Shown here one piece after another: positions 34,784-43,254 of a stretch of 54,020 nucleotides of DNA; positions within the stretch are counted from its first letter, which is position 1, and every line of letters begins with the position of its first letter. The DNA is taken from the NCBI RefSeq assembly GCF_003337555.1, contig NZ_QPJK01000003.1:1-54020 (forward strand). Direction: 5' to 3'. The DNA comes from Pseudorhodoferax soli. GTDB lineage: Bacteria > Pseudomonadota > Gammaproteobacteria > Burkholderiales > Burkholderiaceae_C. The translations under genes and the position numbers were made by a program. The notes below the pieces were generated by a model that saw only the letters and a list, made by a program, of their open reading frames with translations, was not told where the DNA came from and searched no databases.

Positions 34784-35013
34784 GCGGCGCGCATTCTACT
34801 GTGGTCCGGCGGCCGTCCCGAGGCAGCGCGCTTCCTCGGCATGTGCTGCTGCAGCCCGGTACGTCCCCCCGTGCGGCCGGTGGCTGCAGGCGAAAAGGCG
34901 TTCGTACGAGCGCTGAGTCGTCCCACCAAGCCGTGAACCACATGTTGCCCACCTCGGTGTCACCGCCGCGTCCCGCACGCCGCAGTACATTATTGGCAAC
35001 ACAAGTTACGCAA

Positions 35014-38000
35014 ATGAACCGGCCGATCCGATCATTTTCCAGAGCACTGGTGCAGAACGTCACCGCCTTGGTGCTGGGGGTCGGAGCCATTGCATTGGCC
35101 GCCATGGCGTGGCAGGCGGCATCCAGCACGCGCGAGGCCGCCGAGCAGGACCTGGCGCGCACGCTGGACCGTTCCGTCGAGCGCTTGCGCATGCTGGTGC
35201 AGGCGGCCGAGATGACCGCCGACTCGGTCGAGCGTGTGGCCCGGGTGCCTGGGGTGACGGCGCAGACGCTGCAGCCTGCGCTGGAGCGGGCCCTGGCCGC
35301 CTTCGAGCAGCGCCCGGAGCTGAGCTACCTGGGCATCGCGCTGGCGGAGCATGGCCAATACGGCAACCTGGAGCGCACGGCCGATGGCCGCATCCTGCTC
35401 TGGCTGCATCCAGGCACCGCGCCGGGCGAGCAGGTGACGCGCAACCTCATCCTGGCCGATGGGGCGTTCGCGCCGCACGGCCAGCAGCCTTCGAACGGCT
35501 ACGACGCGCGCCAACGGCCGTTCTACCGCGCGGCGCTGGAGGACGAGGAACAGGGGCGCTGGCTGCCGGCCTACCAATGGATCGTGCATGGCGACGCCGA
35601 CAACCAGGCGCCGCTGTGGGGCCTCAGCTACGTGAAGGTCTTGCGCGACCAGAGCGGCCAGCGGATCGGCGTGCTCGACGTCGACTTCGACCTGCCGGCC
35701 GTGAACCGCTTCCTGGCCGCCGTCGCCGACGAGTACGGCGTGCAGCTGCAGATCGTGGAACTCGGCCAGACGCCGCGCCTTGTCGGCGACCGGCGTACCC
35801 AGGGCGCGCCGCTGGCGGTGCCGGATGCGCTGATGCCGCTCCTGGGCGTGCAGGGTGGGGCGGCCACCAGCCGCATGGCGCTGCCCGATGGCGACCATTG
35901 GGCGGCCGCGCGCCGTGTGGAACTGCACGGTGGTGTGCATTGGGTCGTGGTGGCCACGCGCAAGGCGGCCCTGATCGGCGCACCGTTGCGCAGCCAGCTG
36001 TACCACGTGGTGGGCATGGGCCTGGCATTGGTCATCGGCCTGGTGCTGATCTCCTGGCGCATGGCGCGGCGCCTCGGCAAGCCGCTGCAGGAGCTGGAGC
36101 GCCGGGTCGAGCGCGCCGGGCAGTCCGATGCACCGGATGCCTTCGCGAGTTCCCCGGCCGCAGGCGGCTTTCGCGAGACGCGCCGACTGGGCGAGGCCCT
36201 GCAGCGCATGGCCACGGCGGTGCGCCAGCGCGAGGAGCAACTGGCCAGCAGCAACCTCGAGCTGCTGCGCGCCAAGGAGCAGCAGCTGGCCTCGCTCGCA
36301 CTCAGGGGCGCCATCTTCGAATCGATCGACACGGCGCTGTTCAACCTCGACGCGGGCCACACCGTCGTGGAATGGAATGCCGGTGCGGAACGCCTGTTCG
36401 GCGTGCGCCGCGAGCAGGCCGTGGGCCGGCCCGTCGCCCAGTCCATTGCCGCTGCGGACGGCCCGGCCGATTGGGAGGCGATCCTCGCCACCGATGGCGC
36501 GGGGATGTTCCGTCTGGCCGGCCCGCACGGCGCCTTCGATGCCGAGTTGCGCGTGGTGGTGCTGGGCCGTGGTGCCGACCGCTCGTGCACGCTCGTCGTC
36601 AACGACGTGTCGGCTCGCCGCAGCGCCGAGCGGCGCCTGCGCGAGGAGCGCGACTACGCCGACGCCGTGCTCAACAGCCTGCCCGGCGTCTTCTACCACT
36701 GCGACGCGCAGGTGCGGCTGCAGCGCTGGAACCGCAACTTCGAGCGCATCACCGGGGCCGCCGCGGGGCAGCTGGCCGGCATCGATCCGCTGGTCTTCAT
36801 TCCCGAGGACGAACGCACGCGCGTCGCCGGCCAGTTCGCGCAGGTGTTCGATGCAGGCAGCGTGCAGTTCGAGGCCGACTACGCGCTGGCCAGCGGCCGG
36901 CGCATCCCCTGCCTGTTCACGGGCGTGCGCTTCGAGCATGGCGGGCGGCAGGGCTTCGTCGGCCTGGGCACAGACATCTCGGAGCGCAAGCGCGCCGAGC
37001 GCCGGCTGCAGCACCTGGCCACGCACGACGCGCTGACCGACCTGCCCAACCGCACATTGCTGCATGAGCGCTTCACGCAGGCCGTGGCAACTGCACGGCG
37101 CAGCGGCCAGCCGCTGGCGCTGCTGCTGCTGGACCTGGACCGCTTCAAGATCGTCAACGATGCCTACGGCCACCGCTTCGGCGACGAGGTGCTCAAGCTG
37201 GTCGGCGAGCGCTTGGTCCGCCAGCTGGGCGCTGGCGACACGGTGGCGCGCCATGGTGGCGACCAGTTCCTGCTGCTCCTGACCGGGTTGCAGGACGCCG
37301 CCGAGGCGAACGCGGTGGCGGCCCGCATCCTCGCAAGCCTGCAGCAGCCTGTGGCCCTGCAGGCGCGTGAGGTCCATCTGTCCGGCAGCATCGGGCTCAG
37401 CGTGTTTCCGCAGGACGGCGAGAGCGCCGACCAGCTGATCAAGAACGCCGACCAGGCCATGTACCGCGCCAAGGTGCTGGGCCGCAGCACCTATGTGGGA
37501 TTCACGCAGGCCATGAACCAGGAGACGCGCCAGCGCGTGGACCTGGAGACACAGCTGCGCGGCGCCGCCGCTGCCGGCCAGCTGCAGCTGCTCTACCAGC
37601 CCAAGGTGAGCCTGGCGACGGGTGCCATCGTCGGCTGCGAGGCGCTGCTGCGCTGGCACCACCCCCTGCTGGGCACGGTTTCGCCGGCCCGGTTCATTCC
37701 GGTGGCGGAAGACTCCGGCCTCATCGTGCCGATCAGCGACTGGGTGCTGCGCACCGCCTGCCTGCAGGCCAGGGCCTGGGCGGACGCAGGCCTGCAGCGC
37801 ACCACCGTGGCCGTCAACATCTCGGCGCGCCAACTGCTGCAGCAGGACCTGGCCGCCTGGACGCTGGGGATGCTGCAGGAGACAGGCCTGGCGCCCGGGC
37901 TGCTCGAGCTGGAGCTGACCGAAAGCCTGATCGCCCAGGACGTGGAGAAGATGATCGCCACCTTCGAGCGGCTCAAGCAGGTCGGCGTGCGCCTGTCGAT

Positions 38001-38367
38001 CGACGACTTCGGCACCGGCTATTCCAGCCTGAGCTACCTCAAGCATTTCCGGGTGGACACGCTCAAGATCGACCAGTCCTTCGTGCGCAACATGCTCACG
38101 CAGAGCGAGGACGAGACCATCGTGCGGGCCGTCATCGCCCTTGCGCACAACCTCAAGTTCAAGGTCATCGCCGAGGGCGTGGAGACGGCCGAGCACTGCC
38201 AGCTGCTGCGCGCGCATGGCTGCGACGAGATCCAGGGCTACTACTTCGGCAAACCGGTGCCGGCGGCCGAGTTCGAAGCCTTGCTGCGCAGCGGCAAGTG
38301 CCTGTCCCTGGCCGAGGAGGCCTCGCCCGTCCATGCGTTGGACGATGAGAGCTGGCTCGGCGGGTGA
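35014..38367 (+). CDS. Membrane-bound PAS-GGDEF-EAL cyclic-di-GMP protein with degenerate GGDQF
   Basis: A 1117-residue inner-membrane signalling protein. Transmembrane helix 1 (about 10-30) is followed by a periplasmic Cache-like sensor, a second helix (LYHVVGMGLALVIGLVLIS, about 328-348) and a HAMP-like linker. Two PAS domains come next (FESIDTALFNLDAGHTVVEWN; VLNSLPGVFYHCDAQVRLQRWN). The GGDEF domain (about 665-835) carries GGDQF at 748-752: the fourth residue of the motif, normally Glu and needed for cyclase chemistry, is Gln. The EAL domain (about 850-1100) has EALLRW at 876, DDFGTGYSSLSYL and the expected Glu residues. It is therefore probably a c-di-GMP phosphodiesterase rather than a cyclase. 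The ATG at 35014 begins the first membrane region. Confidence 0.9.
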   Translation: MNRPIRSFSRALVQNVTALVLGVGAIALAAMAWQAASSTREAAEQDLARTLDRSVERLRMLVQAAEMTADSVERVARVPGVTAQTLQPALERALAAFEQRPELSYLGIALAEHGQYGNLERTADGRILLWLHPGTAPGEQVTRNLILADGAFAPHGQQPSNGYDARQRPFYRAALEDEEQGRWLPAYQWIVHGDADNQAPLWGLSYVKVLRDQSGQRIGVLDVDFDLPAVNRFLAAVADEYGVQLQIVELGQTPRLVGDRRTQGAPLAVPDALMPLLGVQGGAATSRMALPDGDHWAAARRVELHGGVHWVVVATRKAALIGAPLRSQLYHVVGMGLALVIGLVLISWRMARRLGKPLQELERRVERAGQSDAPDAFASSPAAGGFRETRRLGEALQRMATAVRQREEQLASSNLELLRAKEQQLASLALRGAIFESIDTALFNLDAGHTVVEWNAGAERLFGVRREQAVGRPVAQSIAAADGPADWEAILATDGAGMFRLAGPHGAFDAELRVVVLGRGADRSCTLVVNDVSARRSAERRLREERDYADAVLNSLPGVFYHCDAQVRLQRWNRNFERITGAAAGQLAGIDPLVFIPEDERTRVAGQFAQVFDAGSVQFEADYALASGRRIPCLFTGVRFEHGGRQGFVGLGTDISERKRAERRLQHLATHDALTDLPNRTLLHERFTQAVATARRSGQPLALLLLDLDRFKIVNDAYGHRFGDEVLKLVGERLVRQLGAGDTVARHGGDQFLLLLTGLQDAAEANAVAARILASLQQPVALQAREVHLSGSIGLSVFPQDGESADQLIKNADQAMYRAKVLGRSTYVGFTQAMNQETRQRVDLETQLRGAAAAGQLQLLYQPKVSLATGAIVGCEALLRWHHPLLGTVSPARFIPVAEDSGLIVPISDWVLRTACLQARAWADAGLQRTTVAVNISARQLLQQDLAAWTLGMLQETGLAPGLLELELTESLIAQDVEKMIATFERLKQVGVRLSIDDFGTGYSSLSYLKHFRVDTLKIDQSFVRNMLTQSEDETIVRAVIALAHNLKFKVIAEGVETAEHCQLLRAHGCDEIQGYYFGKPVPAAEFEALLRSGKCLSLAEEASPVHALDDESWLGG

Positions 38368-38374
38368 GGGCGGC

Positions 38375-38692
38375 TCAGCCGGTGTGGCGCAGCGCCGCCG
38401 TCACCAGCACGCCCAGCAGTACGCTGCCGAACTGGCCCGCGCGCAGGAACCAGGCCACGGCCACCGCGGCCAGTCCGCCCAGCAGCGTGGGTTCGAGTCC
38501 GCGGCCGGCAGCCCCCACGACAGAGCTGGCCAGCATGCCGGCCAGCAGCGCGGCCGGCAGCGCGTCGATGAAGGCCGCCACGCGCGGCGGGAAGCGGCGC
38601 CCGTGCAGCAGCACCGGGCCGATGGCCTTGATCGTGTAGTTGATGGCCGCGAACGCCAGCACGGTCCACAGCATGCCGTTCGTGCTGCTCAT
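38375..38692 (-). CDS. azlD: AzlD-family branched-chain amino acid exporter small subunit
   Basis: A 105-residue membrane protein with three or four helices. The AzlD signature is INYTIKAIGPVLLHGRRFPPRVAAFIDALPAALLAGML (read in pieces), then GGLAAVAVAWFLRAGQ. With AzlC it forms a two-component exporter of branched-chain amino acids (BrnFE type). Its start overlaps the azlC stop by 4 bases (ATGA), a typical coupled pair. It ends convergently 8 bases from the GGDEF/EAL gene. Confidence 0.88.
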   Translation of the reverse strand: MSSTNGMLWTVLAFAAINYTIKAIGPVLLHGRRFPPRVAAFIDALPAALLAGMLASSVVGAAGRGLEPTLLGGLAAVAVAWFLRAGQFGSVLLGVLVTAALRHTG

Positions 38693-39372
38693 GCGCCGGC
38701 TCCGCGGCGCAGCAGCAAGGGCAGGGCCGCCGTACTGGCGAACATCAGTGCCACGCCGGGCGGCACCAGCCAGCACATGCCGGCCGTGACGAGCACCGCC
38801 AGCGCCACGGTGCCCCGGCGCCTGGGCTCGTTGCGCACGATGTCCAGCACGAACACGAGGAAGAAGCCCGGAAAGACCAGGTCCAGGCCGATCGCACGCG
38901 CCAGCGCGGGTTCGGGCGCGAGGTAGGCGCCGATGGCGGTGCCGGCCACCCAGGCGGGCCACTGCACCAGCGTGGCGCCCAGCATCTTGGCGCGGTCCAC
39001 GCCCCCGTCGGGCCGGCGCGCGGCGGCCCAGGACGCATCGACGACCGCCTGCGCTTCCAGCGAACGGCGCCATGCTCCGCCCTTGAACTCGGAGGTCAGC
39101 GCCATCGGAATGAAGCGCAGGTTGATCAGCGTGGCCGCCCCGAGTGCGGCCGACACGCCGCCGCCGGCGAAGGCCATGACCAGCGCGAACTGCGCACCGC
39201 CGGCAAACACGATGGCCGACATCAACGTGGCCAGCCAGGCCGGCCAGCCCTGGGCCACGGCGGCGGCGCCGAAGCCCACGGCCAGCGCGAACGCGCCCAC
39301 GCCGAAACCCGCGCCCACTGCGAAACCCGCGCGCCACCCACCACCGGATGCGGTGGTCCTGCCTGCCTCCAT
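38689..39372 (-). CDS. azlC: AzlC-family branched-chain amino acid exporter large subunit
   Basis: A 227-residue membrane protein. The AzlC pattern is ATLMSAIVFAGGAQFALVMAF, then LINLRFIPMALTSEF and LGLDLVFPGFFLVFVLDIV-like sequence (here IGLDLVFPGFFLVFV). Long in-frame extensions upstream are not family-like; the Met at 39372 lies just after a G-rich ribosome binding site and starts the conserved protein. It is divergent from the CoA ligase gene at 39482. Confidence 0.88.
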   Translation of the reverse strand: MEAGRTTASGGGWRAGFAVGAGFGVGAFALAVGFGAAAVAQGWPAWLATLMSAIVFAGGAQFALVMAFAGGGVSAALGAATLINLRFIPMALTSEFKGGAWRRSLEAQAVVDASWAAARRPDGGVDRAKMLGATLVQWPAWVAGTAIGAYLAPEPALARAIGLDLVFPGFFLVFVLDIVRNEPRRRGTVALAVLVTAGMCWLVPPGVALMFASTAALPLLLRRGAGA

Positions 39373-39481
39373 GCTATCCCCCCCCAATACCTGGAACGGC
39401 AAATCTAGCAGGGCGTGCACAGGCGACACGCCGCGCGGCGCCCCGCACGCAGAATGCGGCGCGAATTCCAGGGGAGACACC

Positions 39482-41050
39482 ATGCACATACCACCCGAGG
39501 CCCTGCGCGGCGGCACCGTCGCCGACCTCATCGTCACTGCCATCGCCAAATACCCCGAGCGGGCGGCTTTCGCCAACGACGAAGCCCGCGTGTCCTATGC
39601 CGCACTGGGCCAGGCCATCAGCTGCATCGCCCAGCACTTCGACCGCCTGGGCCTGCGCGCCGGCGACACCGTGGCGCAGCTGGCCGTGAACCGCTGGGAA
39701 GTCTTCGCCGTGGTCGCGGCCGTCTACCTGCGCGGGCTGCGCTCGGTCACGCTGCACGCGCTGGGCAGCGAGGCCGACCATGCCTACATCCTCGCCCACA
39801 GCGGCGCCCGCACCGTCGTCGTCGACAGCCACCACCAGGCCCGCGGCCAGGCCCTGCGTGCGCAATGCGGCCAGGTGCAGACCTGGCTGTCCATGGGCCC
39901 CATCGACGGTTTCGTCGACCTGCTGCAGGCGGTGCAGGACCTCGCACCGCAGCCGCTCGTGTCCTGCGGCGATGCCGAGACCATCGTGCGCCTGGCCTAC
40001 ACCGGCGGCACCACGGGCCGGCCGAAGGGCGTGATGCTCAGCAACCGTGCGCTGGCCACCAACGCACTGCTCGACCTCGCCGTCAAGGACTGGCCGCAGG
40101 AGGTGCGCTACCTGTGTCCGGCGCCGATCTCGCATGGCGGTGGTTCGCTCGTGGTGCCCACGCTGGTGCGCGGCGGTTGCGTGACGCTGCTGCGCGGCTT
40201 CGCGCCCGACGGCTTCGTCGACGCCGTCGCCAGGTACCGCTGCAACCTCTCCTGGCTGGTGCCCACCATGCTCTATGCGCTGCTGGACAGCCCGCGCGTG
40301 CGCGAGGTGGACTGGGCCGCCTTCCACACGCTGATCTACAGCGCCGCGCCGGCCACGCCCGCGCGCATCCGCCAGGCGCTGGACATCTGCGGCCCGGTGC
40401 TGGTGCAAAGCTATGGCCAGACCGAGTCGCCCAACGACATCCTGCTGCTGGACCGCCACGACCATGCGCGGCTCACGGACGCCCAGCTCACGGCTGCGGG
40501 CCGGCCGTACCCGCTGATGCAGGTGGCGCTGCTCGACGCGCAGGGCGCGACCGTCCCCGACGGTGCGCGGGGCGAGATCTGCGTGCGCGGGCCGCTGGTG
40601 ATGGCGGGCTACCTGGACAACCCGGCCGAGACCGCCGCGGCGCTGGCCGGTGGCTGGCTGCACACGGGCGACGTGGCCTACAAGGGGGCCGATGGGCTGT
40701 ACTACATCGTCGACCGCATGAAGGACGTGATCATCTCGGGCGGCTTCAACGTCTATCCCAAGGAGATCGAAGACGCGCTGTGCGCCCAGCCCGGCGTGGC
40801 GGCGGCGGCGGTGATCGGCATTCCCGACGAGAAATGGGGCGAGCTGGTCATGGCCTACGTCCAGGCCAAGCCGGGCATGGAGCCTTCTGCCGAAGCGCTG
40901 GTGGCGGCCGTGCGCGAGGCCAAGGGGGCGGTGGCCGCGCCCAAGCGCGTCGACTTCATCGACGCACTGCCGCAAACAGCGCTTGGCAAGATCGACAAGA
41001 AGGCGCTGCGTGCGCAGCACTGGACGGCTGGCGCACGCGCCGTGAACTGA
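39482..41050 (+). CDS. Acyl-CoA synthetase (AMP-dependent CoA ligase)
   Basis: A 522-residue adenylate-forming enzyme that activates a carboxylic acid to its CoA thioester via an acyl-AMP. Motifs are the P-loop LAYTGGTTGRPKGVMLS (about residues 172-188), the A4/A5 region LVQSYGQTESPND, GWLHTGDVAYKGADGLYYIVDRMKDVIISGG with the hinge Arg-Met-Lys-Asp, and the catalytic Lys in QTALGKIDKKAL near the C-terminus. The substrate is not predictable; medium-chain or aromatic acids are most common in this subgroup. GGGGAGACACC precedes the ATG. It converges with the LysR gene. Confidence 0.9.
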   Translation: MHIPPEALRGGTVADLIVTAIAKYPERAAFANDEARVSYAALGQAISCIAQHFDRLGLRAGDTVAQLAVNRWEVFAVVAAVYLRGLRSVTLHALGSEADHAYILAHSGARTVVVDSHHQARGQALRAQCGQVQTWLSMGPIDGFVDLLQAVQDLAPQPLVSCGDAETIVRLAYTGGTTGRPKGVMLSNRALATNALLDLAVKDWPQEVRYLCPAPISHGGGSLVVPTLVRGGCVTLLRGFAPDGFVDAVARYRCNLSWLVPTMLYALLDSPRVREVDWAAFHTLIYSAAPATPARIRQALDICGPVLVQSYGQTESPNDILLLDRHDHARLTDAQLTAAGRPYPLMQVALLDAQGATVPDGARGEICVRGPLVMAGYLDNPAETAAALAGGWLHTGDVAYKGADGLYYIVDRMKDVIISGGFNVYPKEIEDALCAQPGVAAAAVIGIPDEKWGELVMAYVQAKPGMEPSAEALVAAVREAKGAVAAPKRVDFIDALPQTALGKIDKKALRAQHWTAGARAVN

Positions 41051-41076
41051 GTGGCGCGAGGCGCAGGCCTGGCACC

Positions 41077-41982
41077 TCAGTCGTGCATGTGCTCCTGCAC
41101 GAACTGGCGGAACAGCTGCAGCGAGGGGCTCTCCGTGCGCCCGACCAGCGTGATCATGGCGAACATCCCCTTGGCACCGAAGAGAGGCCGCACCGGCAGC
41201 TCCACCAGTTCGCCCGAGACGATGCCCTGGCGTGCTGCGGCAACGATGCCGAAGAAGACCACATCGGTCTGTCGCACTGTCGCGATCAGGCTGTCCATCT
41301 CCTCGCAGCGCAGGCCGACCGCCGTGTTCGGATTGGCCCGCGGCCCGTACTGTCGCATCAACAGGTTGCCGATCTCATCGGTCAAGGTGGTGGAAGCGAG
41401 GGGATAGGGCAGCAGGTCGTCGAAGGTGTAGGCCTCCGCGCCCCGGGCCAGCAACGGATGGCCGCTGCGGCAGATGAAGCCGGCGCGCAGCTCCGCCACC
41501 ATCTCGACCGCCAGGTCGTCCGCAGGAGGAACGGCGCGCCTGTCGATCACGAGCGCGTCGGCCGTGCGCGCGCGCAGCTGGCCCAACTGCAGGTCCAGGG
41601 CACCGCGCGTGATGCTCACATGCACCTGCGGGTGGTGCCTGGCCATGTGCACCATGAACGGCGTCATCAGCACCGCCGCAGGCCCCGAGCCCAGCCCGAT
41701 ACGGATGGGCCCGGAGTGGCCCTTCTTGACCATGTCCACGCTGCGCCTGAGCTCCTCCGCGCCGAACAGCAGCAACCGCGCGCGCGCGGCCACGGACTCG
41801 CCAAGCGGCGTGAGTTCGTTGCGCCGGCCCATGCGGTCGATCAGCCTGGCCCCCAGCGTTTCTTCGAGCAGCCGGATGCTGCGGCTCAGCGCCGGCTGCG
41901 TGATGTGCATGCGCAGCGCCGCCCGGCTGAATGACCGTGCATCGGCCACGGCCAGCAGATGTTCGAGTTGCTTGAGGTTCAT
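41077..41982 (-). CDS. LysR-family transcriptional regulator
   Basis: A 301-residue regulator. The N-terminal winged HTH is LKQLEHLLAVADARSFSRAALRMHITQPALSRSIRLLEETLGARLIDR (read in pieces), then the linker helix. The effector domain (about 90-295) begins GPIRIGLGSGPAA. It is divergent from the M20-like gene at 42157 with 174 bases between, the classic LysR-target layout. A palindrome 8 bases upstream of its start (41990-42008) may be its autoregulatory site. Low GC in the intergenic region is consistent with regulated promoters there. Confidence 0.92.
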   Translation of the reverse strand: MNLKQLEHLLAVADARSFSRAALRMHITQPALSRSIRLLEETLGARLIDRMGRRNELTPLGESVAARARLLLFGAEELRRSVDMVKKGHSGPIRIGLGSGPAAVLMTPFMVHMARHHPQVHVSITRGALDLQLGQLRARTADALVIDRRAVPPADDLAVEMVAELRAGFICRSGHPLLARGAEAYTFDDLLPYPLASTTLTDEIGNLLMRQYGPRANPNTAVGLRCEEMDSLIATVRQTDVVFFGIVAAARQGIVSGELVELPVRPLFGAKGMFAMITLVGRTESPSLQLFRQFVQEHMHD

Positions 41983-41989
41983 GGCCTAT

Positions 41990-42008
41990 CTAGAAGTTTT
42001 TCTTCTAG
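41990..42008. promoter_or_regulatory. Palindrome upstream of LysR gene
   Basis: CTAGAAG - TTTTT - CTTCTAG, perfect 7-bp arms, just upstream of the LysR start codon. The spacing is short for a LysR recognition box, so it could instead be a leader hairpin. Confidence 0.45.
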
Positions 42009-42156
42009 GACAAGAAAAAACAATGCATTGGACAAATGGGTGTGGGGATTCCTAACATGGTTTTATTCCGTTATTTATGTGTACAAAATGTACATTAGGA
42101 TTCGGGCGAAAAACTTGCATCCAATTCCGGCGGAATAAAAAAGGAAAACGACAGCC

Positions 42157-43254
42157 ATGCCCCATCCCCTGATCGACAGCATCACCGCCCACGCCCAGAT
42201 GTTCGCGAAACTGCGGCGCGAATTGCAGTTGTCCTCCGAACGCGACGTGGTGGATTTGCGCACCGACGACCTCGTCGCCGGGCGCCTGGAGCAGTGGGGC
42301 TACAAGGTAGACCGTGGGATGGGCGGCAAAAGCATCGTCGCCCAGCTGCGGCGTGGCAAGGGCGGCAAGCGCCTGGGGCTGCGCGCGGACATGGGGGCGC
42401 CGCCTCTGCAGCCAGGAGCGGCCGGGCGCCAGTTCGGCCACACCGCCATGCTGCTCGCCGCGGCCCACTACCTCGCGCGCCAGGGCGACTTCAGCGGCAC
42501 GCTGAACCTGGTTTTCCAATGTGCCGACCTGGAGGAGGGTGGCGCGCGCCGCCTGGTGGCAGATGGCCTGTTCGACAGGTTCCCGTGCGACGCCGTCTTC
42601 GCGATGCACAGCGTTGCCGGCCAGCCCCAGGGCCGGCTTCTGCTGCGCGACGGCGCGGCCATGGCCTCGCACGACGAAGTGTCCGTCACGCTGCACGGCG
42701 TCGCGCAGGACGGCGCGACCGATCCCGTGGTGGCCGGCGCGGCCATCGTCATGGGGCTGCAGAGCATCGCGGCATGCCACACCGGTGTGCAGCAGATGGT
42801 CGCCGTGCAGGTCAGCGGCTTCGAGGCCAAGGCTGTCCGGCTCAACGGGCCGCCCCACGCGAGCCTGCAGCTCGGCGTGCGCGCCCTGGCCGCCGACGTG
42901 CGCGACAACCTGCAGCGCCGCATCACCGCACTGATCGAACTGCAGGCGCTCAGCTACGGCGTGCAGGCCACGGTGGGCTACCGGCGCCAGGTGCCGGTGC
43001 TGTTCAACAGCCCCCTGGAAACGGAGTTCGCGCGCCAGGTGGCCATGGAACTGCTGGGCCCGGGCCAGGTGGAGGCGCAGGCGCATGCGTTCGCGGGCCA
43101 CGACGACTTCGCATTCATGCTGGAGCAGGTGCCGGGCAGCTACCTGATGCTGGGCAACGGCGATGGCCCGGCGCAGGACTTCAACGAATCCAACCTGCCG
43201 GTCGGCGCCGCCTACTGGGCCATGCTGGCCCAGTGCTACCTGCACGGCGGCTGA
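42157..43254 (+). CDS. M20-family amidohydrolase-like protein with lost metal motifs
   Basis: A 365-residue protein with the fold of M20 hippurate/amino-acid amidohydrolases. It retains LRADMGAPPLQ, GHTAMLLAAAHYLARQGDFSGTLNLVFQ, VADGLFDRFPCDAVFAMHS, MASHDEVSVTLHG and the C-terminal GHDDFAFMLEQVPGSYLMLGNGD. The metal-binding HACGHD that should precede GHTAMLL is absent: the sequence reads GAAGRQFGHTAMLL. The GGHGA-PH loop after VTLHG is also missing, and PAEE has become CADLEE. It may be a non-catalytic relative or have altered chemistry. It is divergent from LysR and directly abuts the convergent thiolase gene. Confidence 0.75.
   Translation: MPHPLIDSITAHAQMFAKLRRELQLSSERDVVDLRTDDLVAGRLEQWGYKVDRGMGGKSIVAQLRRGKGGKRLGLRADMGAPPLQPGAAGRQFGHTAMLLAAAHYLARQGDFSGTLNLVFQCADLEEGGARRLVADGLFDRFPCDAVFAMHSVAGQPQGRLLLRDGAAMASHDEVSVTLHGVAQDGATDPVVAGAAIVMGLQSIAACHTGVQQMVAVQVSGFEAKAVRLNGPPHASLQLGVRALAADVRDNLQRRITALIELQALSYGVQATVGYRRQVPVLFNSPLETEFARQVAMELLGPGQVEAQAHAFAGHDDFAFMLEQVPGSYLMLGNGDGPAQDFNESNLPVGAAYWAMLAQCYLHGG

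Noticed and set aside
35032-38334. 1100-codon open frame antisense to the GGDEF/EAL gene
   Set aside because: Its protein is His/Gln/Arg-rich with no domain. Long antisense frames are expected in very GC-rich coding DNA, and the opposite strand carries clear domains.
39374-41020. 548-codon antisense frame over the CoA ligase
   Set aside because: Composition-driven shadow frame; the plus-strand ligase has all catalytic motifs.
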